Below, one piece after another: positions 1 to 9,760 of a stretch of 64,000 nucleotides of DNA; position 1 is the stretch's first letter; the number at the start of each line of letters is the position of its first letter. Made by a program: the position numbers and the translations under genes. The DNA lies in the NCBI GenBank assembly GCA_024401305.1, contig JAKSLI010000005.1, forward strand, positions 1-64,000. Reading direction: 5' to 3'. The stretch comes from Bacteroidaceae bacterium (lineage in GTDB: Bacteria; Bacteroidota; Bacteroidia; Bacteroidales; Bacteroidaceae). The notes under the pieces were generated by a model. It worked only from the letters and a program-made list of their open reading frames with translations. It had not been told where the DNA came from and made no database searches.

Positions 1-51
1 AGCATCTGCCTTACAAGCAGAGGGTCGGCGGTTCGAATCCGTCAACGCCCA
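1..51 (+). tRNA. tRNA-Val (anticodon TAC), 5' end outside the window
   Basis: The anticodon arm is complete: stem 5-9 pairs with 17-21 and the seven-base loop holds TAC at 12-14, which reads valine codons. The T arm follows (stem 29-33 with 41-45, loop TTCGAAT), then the 3' acceptor strand AACGCCC and discriminator A at 51. No CCA is encoded. The D arm and 5' acceptor strand lie before the window. Confidence 0.9.
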
Positions 52-56
52 CAACG

Positions 57-92
57 AAAAGCATTACATCAACAAGATGTGATGCTTTTTTC
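57..92 (+). terminator. Intrinsic terminator of tRNA-Val
   Basis: A hairpin with stem AGCATTACATC / GATGTGATGCT and a five-base loop is followed by a T run. It directly follows the tRNA. Confidence 0.85.
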
Positions 93-240
93 GTTTGTTA
101 GCATTCGTGTTTTTTGTAAATATGCTTCATTCATTTCCATTATTTCGGCGAAATCACTTGCTATGAGGCTTAATTTTAGATTTTGTTCATTTTAAAGACT
201 GATTTTTCCCTTTTTTATTGTTGTTTTATTTTATAATGTG

Positions 241-249
241 TAACTTTGC
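241..249 (+). promoter_or_regulatory. Bacteroidetes -7 promoter element for mutA-mutB
   Basis: TAACTTTGC matches the sigma-ABfr -7 consensus. A TTG-rich -33 region lies about 20 bases upstream (around 218-222). Transcription would start near 254, giving a leader of about 38 bases and leaving no room for a cobalamin riboswitch. Confidence 0.75.
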
Positions 250-291
250 ACCCGAATAGTATAACAACAACTTAATATATTAAAGAAAGTT

Positions 292-2139
292 ATGTCTAAT
301 GTTAATGAAAAACTCTTTGCCGAGTTTGTTGCGCCTACCACTCAGGAATGGATGGACAAGATTCAGGTTGACCTGAAGGGCGCTGATTTCAACAAACGAA
401 TGGTATGGAGAACAAATGAAGGCTTCAATGTAATGCCTTTCTATCGCAGCGAAGACATCAAGGATCTCGCCGCTGTGAAGTCTATGCCAGGCGAATTCCC
501 ATTCGTTCGTGGTAACAAAGTTGACAACAACCTCTGGTTCGTTCGTCAGAACATCGTTGTGGAATGTCCTAAGGCTGCCAACGAAAAGGCACTCGACGTT
601 CTCAACAAGGGTGTTGACTCTATCGGTTTCGTCATCAAGGCTGATGATGTTAACAAGGAGTTCGTTGCCACTCTTCTTAACGGAATTCTCCCACAGTATG
701 TAGAACTCAACTTCATGACTTGCCAGTGCAAGTCGGTTGAACTTGCTCAGATTCTCGTTGAGTACTACAAGGAGAACAACTATCCTCTCGCAGAACTCAA
801 GGGTTCTATCGACTTCGACCCAATCGCCAAGATTCTTCAGAAGGGCAAGGATCGCTCTGACGTTATCGCTCAGGCTAAGCCTCTCATTGAAGCTCTCGCT
901 GAACTTCCAGAATACAAGTGCGTGAATGTAAACTCCGTAGCTCTCAACAACGCTGGCGCTTACATCTTCCAGGAGCTCGGTTACGCTCTCGCTTGGGGTG
1001 CTGAATACATGCAGCAGCTTACAGAAATGGGCATCGACGCTACAGAAGCTGGCAAGCGCATCAAGTTCAACATGGGTGTTTCTGACAACTACTTCATGGA
1101 GATTGCCAAGTTCCGCGCTGCTCGTATGCTTTGGGCACAGATTGTTAAGCAGTTCGAGCCTTCTTGCGACTGCGCTTGCAAGATGCATGTTTGTGCTTAC
1201 ACTTCTGAATTCAACCAGACTGTATTCGACTCTTACGTGAACCTTCTCCGTTCACAGACAGAGGCAATGTCTGCAGCTATCGCAAATGTTGACTCTATCG
1301 TAGTCGTTCCATTCGATACTCCTTACGAGGTTCCAACAGAGTTCGCTGAGCGTATCGCTCGCAACCAGCAGCTCCTTCTTAAGGAAGAGGCTCACTTCGA
1401 CAAGCTCGTTGACGTTGCCGGTGGTTCTTACACTATCGAGCACCTCACAGAAGCTATCGCTGAGCAGGCTTGGAAACTCTTCCTCGAAGTTGAGAACGCT
1501 GGCGGTTTCCTCGCTGAGTCTCTCAACGGTAACATCCAGAATGCCGTAAACGCTTCTAACGACAAGCGTCATGCTGATGCTGCTAAGCGTAAGGAATTCA
1601 TCCTCGGTACTAACCAGTTCCCTAACTTCACAGAAGTTTCTGACGGCAAGAAGCCAGTTGCCAAGTGCTGTTGTTGTTCAGAGGCTGGTGAGATTCCTGC
1701 TCTCAAGACAGCTCGTCTCGCTTCTGACTTTGAGAACCTCCGTCTCGCTACAGAGAACGCAGAGAAGCAGCCAGTGGCATTCATGCTCACTATCGGTAAC
1801 CTCGCTATGCGTCAGGCTCGTGCTCAGTTCTCTTGCAACTTCCTCGCAGCTGCCGGCTATAAGGTAATTGACAACCTCGGCTTCGAAACTGTGGAGAAGG
1901 GTGTTGACGCTGCTCTCGAGGCAGGTGCTGACATCGTTGTCATCTGCTCTTCTGACGATGAGTACGCTGAATACGCTATCCCTGCTTACAACTACCTCGC
2001 AGGTCGCGCAATGTATGTAGTAGCTGGTGCTCCTGCATGCTCAGAAGACCTCAAGGCAGCAGGCATCGAGAACTTTATCAATGTTAAGTCTAACCAGCTT
2101 GAGACCCTCAAGGCTTATAGCGCAAAACTTGGACTCTAA
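292..2139 (+). CDS. mutA: Methylmalonyl-CoA mutase small (alpha) subunit
   Basis: 615 aa. This is the non-catalytic partner of the adenosylcobalamin-dependent mutase that interconverts succinyl-CoA and methylmalonyl-CoA in the propionate pathway. The protein has the TIM-barrel mutase fold followed by a degenerate cobalamin-like C-terminal domain that lacks the DxHxxG motif, as usual for this subunit. The start follows AAAGAAAG and sits 40 bases after a good -7 box. mutB begins two bases after its stop, so the two are one operon. Unusual features are four consecutive cysteines (C459-C462) in the interdomain linker and a second cluster C292/C294/C296/C301 with H299. Codon use is strongly biased, as for a highly expressed gene. 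Confidence 0.95.
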   Translation: MSNVNEKLFAEFVAPTTQEWMDKIQVDLKGADFNKRMVWRTNEGFNVMPFYRSEDIKDLAAVKSMPGEFPFVRGNKVDNNLWFVRQNIVVECPKAANEKALDVLNKGVDSIGFVIKADDVNKEFVATLLNGILPQYVELNFMTCQCKSVELAQILVEYYKENNYPLAELKGSIDFDPIAKILQKGKDRSDVIAQAKPLIEALAELPEYKCVNVNSVALNNAGAYIFQELGYALAWGAEYMQQLTEMGIDATEAGKRIKFNMGVSDNYFMEIAKFRAARMLWAQIVKQFEPSCDCACKMHVCAYTSEFNQTVFDSYVNLLRSQTEAMSAAIANVDSIVVVPFDTPYEVPTEFAERIARNQQLLLKEEAHFDKLVDVAGGSYTIEHLTEAIAEQAWKLFLEVENAGGFLAESLNGNIQNAVNASNDKRHADAAKRKEFILGTNQFPNFTEVSDGKKPVAKCCCCSEAGEIPALKTARLASDFENLRLATENAEKQPVAFMLTIGNLAMRQARAQFSCNFLAAAGYKVIDNLGFETVEKGVDAALEAGADIVVICSSDDEYAEYAIPAYNYLAGRAMYVVAGAPACSEDLKAAGIENFINVKSNQLETLKAYSAKLGL

Positions 2140-2141
2140 TT

Positions 2142-4292
2142 ATGGCAAGAAAAGATTTTAATTCAATAGACATTCATGCTGGCATTCAGGCTAAGAATGG
2201 TCAGCAGTGGCAAAAGGATAATAACATTTCTGCCAATTGGAGAACTCCAGAGCAGATTGATATCCAGCCAGTATATACACAGGAAGACCTCGACGGTATG
2301 GAGCACCTTGAGTTTGCTGCAGGTATTCCTCCATTCCTCCGTGGCCCTTATTCAATGATGTACCCATTCCGCCCTTGGACTATCCGTCAGTATGCCGGAT
2401 TCTCTACTGCGGAAGAGTCAAACGCATTCTATCGTCGTAACCTCGCTTCTGGTCAGAAGGGTCTTTCTGTTGCCTTCGACCTCCCTACTCACCGTGGTTA
2501 CGACCCAGACAACCAGCGTGTTGTTGGTGATGTTGGTAAGGCTGGTGTGAGCATCTGTTCTATCGAGAACATGAAGGTTCTCTTCGGTGGTATTCCATTG
2601 AACAAGATGTCTGTCTCTATGACAATGAACGGTGCCGTTCTTCCTATCCTCGCATTCTATATCGTGGCAGGTCTTGAACAGGGCGCTCGTCTCGAAGAGA
2701 TGGCTGGTACTATCCAGAACGATATCCTCAAGGAGTTCATGGTGCGTAACACTTACATCTACCCACCTGCATTCTCAATGAAGATCATCGCTGACATCTT
2801 CGAGTTCACTTCACAGAACATGCCTAAGTTCAACTCAATCTCTATCTCTGGTTACCACATGCAGGAAGCAGGTGCTACAGCAGATATCGAGCTCGCTTAC
2901 ACTCTCGCCGATGGTATGGACTACCTCCGCGCTGGTGTTAACGCAGGTATTGATGTTGACGCTTTCGCTCCACGCCTCTCATTCTTCTGGGCTATCGGTA
3001 TGAACCACTTCATGGAGATTGCAAAGATGCGTGCCGGTCGTCTTCTCTGGGCTAAGATCGTTAAGAGCTTCGGTGCGAAGAACCCTAAGTCTATGGCACT
3101 CCGTACTCACTCACAGACATCAGGTTGGTCACTCACAGAGCAGGACCCATTCAACAATGTTGGTCGTACATGTATCGAGGCTATGGCAGCCGTTCTTGGT
3201 CACACTCAGTCTCTCCATACAAACGCTCTTGACGAGGCTATCGCTCTTCCAACAGACTTCTCTGCTCGTATCGCTCGTAACACTCAGATCTACATCCAGA
3301 ACGAGACTAAGGTCTGCAAGCAGATCGACCCATGGGCAGGTTCTTACTACGTAGAGACTCTCACTAACGAACTCGTACACAAGGCTTGGGCTCTCATCCA
3401 GGAAGTTGAGAAGCTCGGCGGTATGGCTAAGGCTATCGAGACAGGTCTTCCAAAGATGCGTATCGAAGAAGCTGCTGCTCGTACTCAGGCTCGTATCGAT
3501 GCTGGCACTCAGACTATCGTTGGTATCAACAAGTATCGTCTCGACCACGAGGATCCAATCGATATCCTCGCTATCGACAACACAGCTGTTCGTCTCCAGC
3601 AGGAAGAGAACCTCAAGGAGCTCCGTGCTAACCGTGACGAGGAAGTTTGCAAGCGTGAACTCGCTAAGCTTACAGAAATCGTTCGCACTCAGGAAGGCAA
3701 CCTCCTTGCACAGGCAGTTGAGTGTGCAAAGGTACGTTGTACTCTCGGTGAAATCTCTGACGCTTGCGAAGAGGTTGTAGGACGTTACAAGGCAGTAATC
3801 AAAACTATTTCAGGCGTGTATAAATCAGAATCAGGTTCGAACGCTATGTTCGACGAGGCTTGCGCTCTCACAGAGAAGTTCGCACAGCAGGAAGGTCGTC
3901 GCCCTCGTATCTTCATCGCTAAGATGGGTCAGGATGGACACGACCGTGGTGCAAAGGTTGTTGCTACAGGTTATGCTGACTGCGGTTACGACGTTGATAT
4001 GGGACCTCTCTTCCAGACACCAGCAGAAGCTGCTCGTGAGGCTGTTGAGAACGACGTTCACATCGTAGGTGCTTCTTCACTCGCTGCAGGTCACTTGACT
4101 CTCATTCCACAGCTCATCGAAGAACTCAAGAAGCTCGGTCGTGAGGACATCATGGTTGTTGCCGGTGGTGTAATCCCAGCTCAGGACTACGATGCACTCT
4201 ACAAGGCTGGCGTTGCAGCTATCTTCGGTCCTGGTACTCCAGTTGCGAAGTCTGCAATCGAGATGATGAAGCTCATGATGGACGAGGAATAA
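2142..4292 (+). CDS. mutB: Methylmalonyl-CoA mutase large (beta) subunit
   Basis: 716 aa, full family length. This catalytic subunit performs the B12-radical rearrangement of methylmalonyl-CoA to succinyl-CoA in the cytoplasm. The N-terminal TIM barrel carries the substrate-binding stretch around [14 protein letters not shown] residues (here [10 protein letters not shown], about 165-175). The C-terminal cobalamin-binding domain has DGHDRG at 598-603, with H600 the predicted lower axial cobalt ligand. It is translationally coupled to mutA, with a two-base gap. No meaB, epimerase or carboxylase gene is adjacent, so the rest of the pathway must be elsewhere. Confidence 0.97.
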   Translation: MARKDFNSIDIHAGIQAKNGQQWQKDNNISANWRTPEQIDIQPVYTQEDLDGMEHLEFAAGIPPFLRGPYSMMYPFRPWTIRQYAGFSTAEESNAFYRRNLASGQKGLSVAFDLPTHRGYDPDNQRVVGDVGKAGVSICSIENMKVLFGGIPLNKMSVSMTMNGAVLPILAFYIVAGLEQGARLEEMAGTIQNDILKEFMVRNTYIYPPAFSMKIIADIFEFTSQNMPKFNSISISGYHMQEAGATADIELAYTLADGMDYLRAGVNAGIDVDAFAPRLSFFWAIGMNHFMEIAKMRAGRLLWAKIVKSFGAKNPKSMALRTHSQTSGWSLTEQDPFNNVGRTCIEAMAAVLGHTQSLHTNALDEAIALPTDFSARIARNTQIYIQNETKVCKQIDPWAGSYYVETLTNELVHKAWALIQEVEKLGGMAKAIETGLPKMRIEEAAARTQARIDAGTQTIVGINKYRLDHEDPIDILAIDNTAVRLQQEENLKELRANRDEEVCKRELAKLTEIVRTQEGNLLAQAVECAKVRCTLGEISDACEEVVGRYKAVIKTISGVYKSESGSNAMFDEACALTEKFAQQEGRRPRIFIAKMGQDGHDRGAKVVATGYADCGYDVDMGPLFQTPAEAAREAVENDVHIVGASSLAAGHLTLIPQLIEELKKLGREDIMVVAGGVIPAQDYDALYKAGVAAIFGPGTPVAKSAIEMMKLMMDEE

Positions 4293-4320
4293 TCCTTGAC
4301 TCAAAACATATTACACAGAA

Positions 4321-4356
4321 AAGCCTACCCTCTATCGTAGAGAGTAGGCTTTCTTG
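4321..4356 (+). terminator. Terminator of mutA-mutB
   Basis: A 13-bp stem with one mismatch (AAGCCTACCCTCT with AGAGAGTAGGCTT) and a five-base loop lies 28 bases after the mutB stop and is followed by a T-rich run. Confidence 0.85.
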
Positions 4357-4384
4357 TTTACATAGCAGCCACGGCTGCTAATGC

Positions 4385-4470
4385 TATGAGAGCGCCTCGA
4401 GTTCGTATGCATTTCACCTTGAGTTTGTGTGCTTTTTTGCACAAAGGGGCCCGACCCTTTTGTGCAATTT
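4385..4470. repeat. Dispersed intergenic element, copy 1
   Basis: On the minus strand this holds two degenerate copies of the 22-bp unit that is tandemly repeated at 62771-62848 (AAACTCAAGGTG then GCATAC). They are followed on the plus strand by GCTTTTTTGCACAAAGGGG (4431-4449), which recurs exactly at 45007-45025. Positions 4438-4468 form a hairpin, TTGCACAAAGGG with CCCTTTTGTGCAA. A C8 run follows at 4478-4486. Confidence 0.6.
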
Positions 4471-4495
4471 TTCAACCACCCCCCCCACAGCCCAA

Positions 4496-4538
4496 CCGCC
4501 GCAGATACTTGTGAGATAATCACTTGTATCTGCGGCGG
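4496..4538. repeat. Perfect 13-bp hairpin between convergent genes
   Basis: CCGCCGCAGATAC (4496-4508) pairs with GTATCTGCGGCGG (4526-4538), and GTGA/TCAC pair further inside. It lies between mutB and the convergent gene at 4565-5266. Neither side has a clear T run, so a terminator role is likely by position but not proven. Confidence 0.6.
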
Positions 4539-4564
4539 TAGTTTGTTAAGTATTGTACTATATC

Positions 4565-5266
4565 TTATTTGATCGTGAGATTCTTGACAGGCTTGTTATT
4601 GGTGTCGAAGAATCGTACGCAGAAGTTGCTCATGCCTGGTCCGTTGATGACGTAGCCTACGAGCTTGTTGTCACCCTTCTTGAGATGAACTGGAGCTGAT
4701 GCGTCGTCAACAACCATACGGCGGTCGCCAGAAAGGATGAGTGCCTCCTCGCCGTTAAGCCACCACATTGAAGCTGAGTTTGATCCTACAGAGATGCGTA
4801 CATCCATGTCGTCTTCGGCGTAAACGTGGGTTATAGCCATGAATATTACACCGTACTTCTTGAGTTCACGCTGTGTTGCGAAACGGTAGAGCTGGATGTT
4901 ATAGCCTGTACTTTCAAGAAGATGCCACTTGAGTTTCAGGGTGTCGTTTACAACTGTTGTCTGTCCGTCTTTAGGAGTCTCTGGCAATACCAATGGCTTC
5001 TGCTTCTTTGATGTGAGCTTGGTGCCGAATGTCTCGCGTAGATATGAGTCTGTGAAGACTGTGTTTGAGCGGTTAGGCCAGTCGATAGGTTCAAGCAATG
5101 ACCAGCGGCGGATGAATCCGTTCTCGTCAGGTGTTGATACTGAGTTCTTGTCAACTTGATTGAAATAAACGTTGTTCTCGCCAGCAGAAGATGATGACCA
5201 GCTCTGAGCAGATGCTGTGATGAGTGATGCGCTTGCGACGAAGAGTGAAAGGAAAAGTCTTTTCAT
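4565..5266 (-). CDS. Secreted beta-sandwich-like protein of unknown function
   Basis: 233 aa. An N-terminal signal peptide (about residues 1-20, cleavage after ASAQ) predicts export. The rest is beta-rich, with a C-terminal stretch (HLKKGDNKLVGYVINGPGMS) that resembles carbohydrate-associated jelly-roll or accessory domains joined to esterases. I cannot name the family. It starts 45 bases after the GH43 stop at 5312, on the same strand and with no promoter between, so it is probably co-transcribed with that enzyme. A role as a companion protein in arabinoxylan breakdown is inference from position and secretion. Confidence 0.75.
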   Translation of the reverse strand: MKRLFLSLFVASASLITASAQSWSSSSAGENNVYFNQVDKNSVSTPDENGFIRRWSLLEPIDWPNRSNTVFTDSYLRETFGTKLTSKKQKPLVLPETPKDGQTTVVNDTLKLKWHLLESTGYNIQLYRFATQRELKKYGVIFMAITHVYAEDDMDVRISVGSNSASMWWLNGEEALILSGDRRMVVDDASAPVHLKKGDNKLVGYVINGPGMSNFCVRFFDTNNKPVKNLTIK

Positions 5267-5311
5267 GAATTATGATTTGTTTTTTAGATTTCTTTTTGGG
5301 TTATTTTTTGA

Positions 5312-6634
5312 TTATTTCATTTCCCACCAGTTGAAGTCAAAGAGGTTCTTTGCTTCTCCGAAGAAGCGGAACCAGAGGTCGTGCTTGCCAGTGACTTTCT
5401 TCAGGTTGCACTTTGCAAGACCTTCTGCACCAATCTGGACAGTACCGATAACAGGTCCTTCCATATCGTCGATACGAATCTGGATTTCAGCCTTTGTGTC
5501 TGGCTTCTGGTTCTGGATGGCTGCGATGAACTGCTTTGCTCCGTTCTTTCCGAAGTCAACGCCCTTGACCATCATGCAGTCGTTGTTGTCGATGTCGGTA
5601 ACTACGAGGTCGTTGTAGCCAATGCTGCGAGTCTTCAAGCCGCGAGCGTAAGCCATGGTCTCTGCCTCAACGCGACGATATGGATCGAAAGAACCAATCT
5701 GCTCAACGCCTTCCTTGCTCCAATATGGAATTGGTTCGATAGTGCCGTCAGCATTATACTTCATCTCCTGGCAAGAAACCGAACGGCGCTCTGCATGGCG
5801 GTAAGCGTGACCGTTGTATTCAAGCTGTGAAGCCCAAAGGTCGTAGTTCAAGCCGAAGACGTAGGACTTGCCCTTGTAGTCGATGATACCAGGGTGATTG
5901 CCACGTGAAAGGTGAGTGTGAGGCATAACGTGTCCTTTGTATTTCCAAGGACCAGTAATCTTGTCGCTCATGGCATAGCCTATACCTTCAGGACAGCAAG
6001 TAGAAGCGAAAGCACAGTAGTATTTGCCATTGTGCTTATATACCCATGGACCTTCCTGATAGTCCTCGATATGTGGATGCTGGACAATCTCGCCGGAAGT
6101 GGAAATCATGTCCTCGTTGAGCTTTATCATATAGAGGTTTGGATTTCCCCAGTACATGTAAGCCTGACCGTCGTCGTCAATCCAAACCGTTGGGTCGATG
6201 TCGTACCAATGCTCACGCTGCCAAACGAGCGGTTTGCCAAGAGGATCCTTGAAAGGCCCGTAAGGATTGTCTGCCACGAGAACAGAGATGCCGTTGCCGT
6301 GGATAGGGCAGTACATGTACCACTTGCCGTTGCGTTCGATGACCTGCTCAGCCCAAGCTCCGTTGTTGTTCTTGTACCACTCGAAATCACCAAGAGAAGC
6401 CACAGCGCCGTGGTCTGTCCAGTTCACCATGTCGGTTGAAGTGTAGAGCAACCAGTCGTACATCTTGAAGTTCTCGCCGTCGTCAGCATCGTGGGTTGTG
6501 TAGAGATAGACCGTGTCGCCATGAACATAAGGCGCAGGGTCGGCTGTGTATTTTGTCCAGACGATAGGATGTTGGGCAAAGGAAATCAAAAATGAAAATT
6601 GAAGAGTGAGAATTGATACGATGAGTTTTTTCAT
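5312..6634 (-). CDS. GH43 arabinofuranosidase/xylosidase with C-terminal CBM6-like module
   Basis: 440 aa, exported (signal peptide about 1-20). Residues 22-310 form the five-bladed GH43 propeller. The inverting-enzyme triad is visible: base D32 in TADPAP, pKa-modulating D147 in YDIDPT, and acid E194 in QEGPW. From about 325 a CBM6-like domain starts with RVEAETMA and ends NLFDFNWWEM. GH43 enzymes release arabinose or xylose from arabinoxylan side chains or oligosaccharides; the exact substrate cannot be read from sequence. It is a paralogue of the gene at 15243-16616, with the same domain order. A -7 box lies at 6694-6702. The gene at 4565-5266 follows in the same operon. Confidence 0.9.
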   Translation of the reverse strand: MKKLIVSILTLQFSFLISFAQHPIVWTKYTADPAPYVHGDTVYLYTTHDADDGENFKMYDWLLYTSTDMVNWTDHGAVASLGDFEWYKNNNGAWAEQVIERNGKWYMYCPIHGNGISVLVADNPYGPFKDPLGKPLVWQREHWYDIDPTVWIDDDGQAYMYWGNPNLYMIKLNEDMISTSGEIVQHPHIEDYQEGPWVYKHNGKYYCAFASTCCPEGIGYAMSDKITGPWKYKGHVMPHTHLSRGNHPGIIDYKGKSYVFGLNYDLWASQLEYNGHAYRHAERRSVSCQEMKYNADGTIEPIPYWSKEGVEQIGSFDPYRRVEAETMAYARGLKTRSIGYNDLVVTDIDNNDCMMVKGVDFGKNGAKQFIAAIQNQKPDTKAEIQIRIDDMEGPVIGTVQIGAEGLAKCNLKKVTGKHDLWFRFFGEAKNLFDFNWWEMK

Positions 6635-6693
6635 ATAATGGTTTTCGGTTTCTGGTTTTGGGTTATTAGTACATTGTTAGGGTTGTTAACGCT

Positions 6694-6702
6694 GCAAAAT
6701 TA
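6694..6702 (-). promoter_or_regulatory. -7 promoter element for GH43 gene
   Basis: TAATTTTGC on the minus strand, about 60 bases before the GH43 start. No clear -33 TTTG is seen. Period-7-like GGTTTTC/GGTTTCTG runs lie in the leader. Confidence 0.5.
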
Positions 6703-6844
6703 ATAAAAAAAGTTTTCTTTTGACATACATTATATATAAAAGGTGCAGAATGTTTCAAAATAAAAGATAAATGAACGGAAAAAGTACAAAAAAAGGAAGA
6801 AACCATTTCTGATTTCTTCCTTTGTAAGCCTTTTCAGTTCTGTA

Positions 6845-7117
6845 TTAGTGACGGAGACCGAGAGCCTTAACGATTGCACGATAGCGGTTGATGTCACGCT
6901 CCTTGAGGTAAGTAAGGAGTGAACGACGCTTACCTACGAGCTTAGTAAGTGAACGAGCAGTAGCGAAGTCCTTCTTGTTCTGCTTGAGGTGCTCTGTAAG
7001 GTGCTTGATACGGAATGTGAACAATGCGATCTGGCTTTCTGCTGAACCTGTGTCAGTTACGCCACCCTTGCCATACTGGCCAAAGATTTCTTCTTTCTTA
7101 GCTGAATCTAAGTACAT
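6845..7117 (-). CDS. rpsO: 30S ribosomal protein S15
   Basis: 90 aa, the usual length. It binds the central domain of 16S rRNA early in 30S assembly. The conserved core is visible: TGSAESQIALFT, LTEHLK, and GKRRSLLTYL near the C-terminus. It is a monocistronic housekeeping gene lying between two sugar-degradation units on the same strand. A -7 box at 7193-7201 gives a leader of about 70 bases, long enough for S15 autoregulation, but I see no clear structure there. Confidence 0.97.
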   Translation of the reverse strand: MYLDSAKKEEIFGQYGKGGVTDTGSAESQIALFTFRIKHLTEHLKQNKKDFATARSLTKLVGKRRSLLTYLKERDINRYRAIVKALGLRH

Positions 7118-7192
7118 GATTGAAAATGTTTTATAATGTGATTAATAATGATTTTACGCTTCAACGTCGCACATATACACGCAGAAGCGGGT

Positions 7193-7201
7193 GCAAAATT
7201 A
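7193..7201 (-). promoter_or_regulatory. -7 promoter element for rpsO
   Basis: TAATTTTGC on the minus strand, 76 bases before the rpsO start. Directly upstream lies a TTTTTGG heptad run (7213-7243). Confidence 0.6.
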
Positions 7202-7212
7202 ATAAAAAGTTT

Positions 7213-7243
7213 CTGGTTTTTGGTTTTTGGTTTTTGGTTTTTT
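7213..7243. repeat. Heptad tandem repeat (TTTTTGG)
   Basis: About four copies of a seven-base unit lie between the DUF4861 gene stop and the rpsO promoter. Confidence 0.85.
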
Positions 7244-7271
7244 GCACCAAAGTTATTGTTTATCAAGACTC

Positions 7272-8474
7272 TTACTCTACGCTTACTGCAAGTGGGTTCT
7301 TGAGAGCTGCGAGGGTTTCTTCTGAACGAAGCTTCCATTCGGTGAGAGAACGCACGTCGTTCTTGCTCCATGCAGAGCCGAAGTAGTAAGTGTATTTCTC
7401 GTTGTTGCTGATATGCTTGATGCCGAGAAGATGACCGGCAGCACCAGGAGCACCTTCGATAGGACGCATCACGGTCTGCTCAACGCCGTTAGGGAACAGG
7501 ACGCCTGTGTAGATCTGGAAGTTCTGTGCGGCAGGATTGTCTGTTGGGTCTGCGTAAAGTGCAAAGTCCTTGCCGAGGATAATGCTTTCAGTATCTTCCG
7601 AATGAACGACAACACCAGGAGCAATCTGAGCGCCAGTCTTGAGACCTTCATACCATACGGTCATCTTGTTGTAGTTTGAACCTTTATCGAGCGAAAGAAT
7701 TCTGTGCTCTACTACACCCTTGTTCTTGCCCATGTCTGTAGGGCAATAGGCGAGTTCCACAGCGAAGCGAAGCGGACCGTTGTCAAGAATCTTGTAGGTC
7801 TTGTAGCTGTAAGGAAGGATGAGCTCGCCGTTGATGATGACACCAGGAGCGCCGCAGCCGAGAGTAGGACCAACCTTGTAGCAGTCGAGTCCGTAGCCGT
7901 GGTCATAGTGGTATGTTGTAGCCTCTTCCATAGCGTGAGCCTCTTCGTTCTTGCCTTCCTTCTTGAGTTTCTCGATAGCAGGATGGTTGGATAGTTCCAC
8001 GTCGTAGCGCTTCTCAACCTCAAGGTCAGGTGTGTTCTTTACCCAAACGTCAATGCCGAAAGCACGTTCCTTGTTTGCCTGAAGAGCAGGACCATAGAGG
8101 CGATATGCTGTACGATCGTTCTCCCAAGCGATGTCGTCAACACGCTCTGGATACTGGCGACCAGTCACGAACACCTTTGCTTCGCGAGGATTGCCTTTTT
8201 CTACTGTGAAAATTGCGCTGCCACAAGGACGTACTGCCACGTCAAGAAGTACCTTGCCGTCGTGAGTCTTCTGGTACGAAACCTCCTGATTAAGCGCGTT
8301 CTTTATTACGAAATTGCTACCTTTGCCAAGCTTTTTCTCGATGGCAGATAGTGACACCTCAACAACCTCCTGTCGCTGAGTCTTCTCGTCGTTGGTTACC
8401 TTGATTGTAGCTTTCTGCGCAAATGCCGAGCCGCAGAGAAGCGTAAGGATTGAAAAGATAATTGTTTTCTTCAT
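7272..8474 (-). CDS. DUF4861 family secreted protein
   Basis: 400 aa with a signal peptide (about 1-19, ending GSAFAQ). The body matches DUF4861 as I recognise it: an early IEKKLGKGSNFVIKN-type segment, a central YHYDHGYGLDCYKVGPTLGCG stretch, and a beta-rich remainder. DUF4861 proteins occur in Bacteroidetes polysaccharide loci, often beside uronate- or pectin-active enzymes; no activity is assigned here. It starts 27 bases after the stop of the CE15 esterase upstream and is almost certainly its operon partner, which hints at a shared role on uronic-acid-substituted glycans. Confidence 0.85.
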   Translation of the reverse strand: MKKTIIFSILTLLCGSAFAQKATIKVTNDEKTQRQEVVEVSLSAIEKKLGKGSNFVIKNALNQEVSYQKTHDGKVLLDVAVRPCGSAIFTVEKGNPREAKVFVTGRQYPERVDDIAWENDRTAYRLYGPALQANKERAFGIDVWVKNTPDLEVEKRYDVELSNHPAIEKLKKEGKNEEAHAMEEATTYHYDHGYGLDCYKVGPTLGCGAPGVIINGELILPYSYKTYKILDNGPLRFAVELAYCPTDMGKNKGVVEHRILSLDKGSNYNKMTVWYEGLKTGAQIAPGVVVHSEDTESIILGKDFALYADPTDNPAAQNFQIYTGVLFPNGVEQTVMRPIEGAPGAAGHLLGIKHISNNEKYTYYFGSAWSKNDVRSLTEWKLRSEETLAALKNPLAVSVE

Positions 8475-8501
8475 TATATTTGTTAGTTATTGTTTTTTTT
8501 G

Positions 8502-9710
8502 TTATTTAGCCCAAGGCATCCATTTCTGCAGATTAGTGTTCTTGAACATTTCTGCCTTCTGGATGTTTGTATTGGCTGGCTTTTCAAGAAGGAATCTATC
8601 CACAAATGCCTCTACGTCAGGATATTGTTCCTTAGGCAACTGGCAATGAGGATGACCTCCGAGAATAGTGTAACCCATTCTGTCGGCTATGCCAAACTGC
8701 TCCCAAACCTTTCTTGCAGCAACGCTTGAAACATAGCCACTTTCGTCAGCAAGCCATTCGTAGTCAGTATTGCCGATTACGAGAAGGGCACGAGGGGCTA
8801 TGAGGGCTGCAAGCTGGTGGTGGTCGATAGGAAGGCGTGTTGCGTTAACGGTAGAGAATTGTCGCATGTCTTCAATGAACCAAGAGTAGTTGGTGCGTTC
8901 AATGGTCTCAACATTTCCGAGAGTTTCGCTTACTCGCCATGCGTCAACACCACCTCCGCCAGGCTCCTGAGCAAGGCAAAGTGCGATGCGTTCATCGAGA
9001 GCAGCAGAGAACAACGCCATTTTTCCCGCGAAGCTACAGCCGGTGATTGCGATGTGCTTCATGTCTATGCGCGATTCCTTGCCAAGCTGCTCAAGTCCGT
9101 CGAGCAAGCGACTTACGCCCCAAGGCCACGCTGAGTAGGAACCGATGTAAGTCTTGTCCGGATAGAGACGGTTGATAGGCTCCTGTCCGCGACGCTGAGT
9201 GTGGGAAGTGACCTGGGTGAAACGGAAACCTATGCGAGCTATGTTGCGTTCCTCAAAGATTGATTTTGGAAGACTGCCAGAACCGAATCCGATGCCAATG
9301 ACAGCAGGGAAAGGTCCGTCGCCTTCAGGATATTCAATCAGGGATTTGATGGTTAGCGTCTCGCTGCCTACGGTAACGTCAACAACAATGGTATCCTTGT
9401 CCATGTGAGCCTTCACTTGCTCCTTCTTTACAACAGGCTTCTCGCCGATTTCGTACATTTGGAGATAGTGGAGAATTTCAGCGCGATGCTTTTCCCAATC
9501 CTTATATTTATTACTGTAACTGCCGTCGGCAAAGAGGAAAGGGTCGGGTAGGGCAGCAACGACAGGAAGTTCTGCCGCCGTCTTCTTTGGGATGTTGACA
9601 CGAATCTTTTCTGCCGTATTTTCTTTCTTGAAGACTGTTGGAAGCTTCTTCTGCGCGCTGGCAGAGAGACAAATCAAACTGATTAATGCGATGAGTTTGT
9701 AGCGTAGCAT
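8502..9710 (-). CDS. Glucuronoyl esterase-like alpha/beta hydrolase (CE15 family)
   Basis: 402 aa, exported (signal peptide about 1-19). CE15 enzymes cut the ester between 4-O-methylglucuronic acid on xylan and lignin. The expected triad is visible: nucleophile S226 in GCSFAGK, acid E249 in AQEPGGGG, and histidine in GGHPHCQLP (H353 or H355). The GCSxxGK and EPGGGG motifs favour CE15 over acetyl xylan esterase families. It is the first gene of a two-gene unit with DUF4861 and is divergent from the GH51 gene across a 214-base intergenic region with promoters facing both ways. Confidence 0.85.
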   Translation of the reverse strand: MLRYKLIALISLICLSASAQKKLPTVFKKENTAEKIRVNIPKKTAAELPVVAALPDPFLFADGSYSNKYKDWEKHRAEILHYLQMYEIGEKPVVKKEQVKAHMDKDTIVVDVTVGSETLTIKSLIEYPEGDGPFPAVIGIGFGSGSLPKSIFEERNIARIGFRFTQVTSHTQRRGQEPINRLYPDKTYIGSYSAWPWGVSRLLDGLEQLGKESRIDMKHIAITGCSFAGKMALFSAALDERIALCLAQEPGGGGVDAWRVSETLGNVETIERTNYSWFIEDMRQFSTVNATRLPIDHHQLAALIAPRALLVIGNTDYEWLADESGYVSSVAARKVWEQFGIADRMGYTILGGHPHCQLPKEQYPDVEAFVDRFLLEKPANTNIQKAEMFKNTNLQKWMPWAK

Positions 9711-9751
9711 GGGTTAGTAAGGTGTTTATTGACGGGTAGATATAAATCGCT

Positions 9752-9760
9752 GCAAATTTA
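9752..9760 (-). promoter_or_regulatory. -7 promoter element for CE15-DUF4861 unit
   Basis: TAAATTTGC on the minus strand, with a TTTTTG -33-like element about 20 bases upstream (near 9781). It is 41 bases before the CE15 start. Confidence 0.7.

Noticed and set aside
52..291. Cobalamin riboswitch upstream of mutA-mutB
   Set aside because: The promoter box lies at 241-249, leaving a leader of about 38 bases, and no B12-box-like sequence is seen.
280..1188. 302-codon antisense frame inside mutA
   Set aside because: Opposite a conserved, highly expressed gene; a codon-bias shadow.
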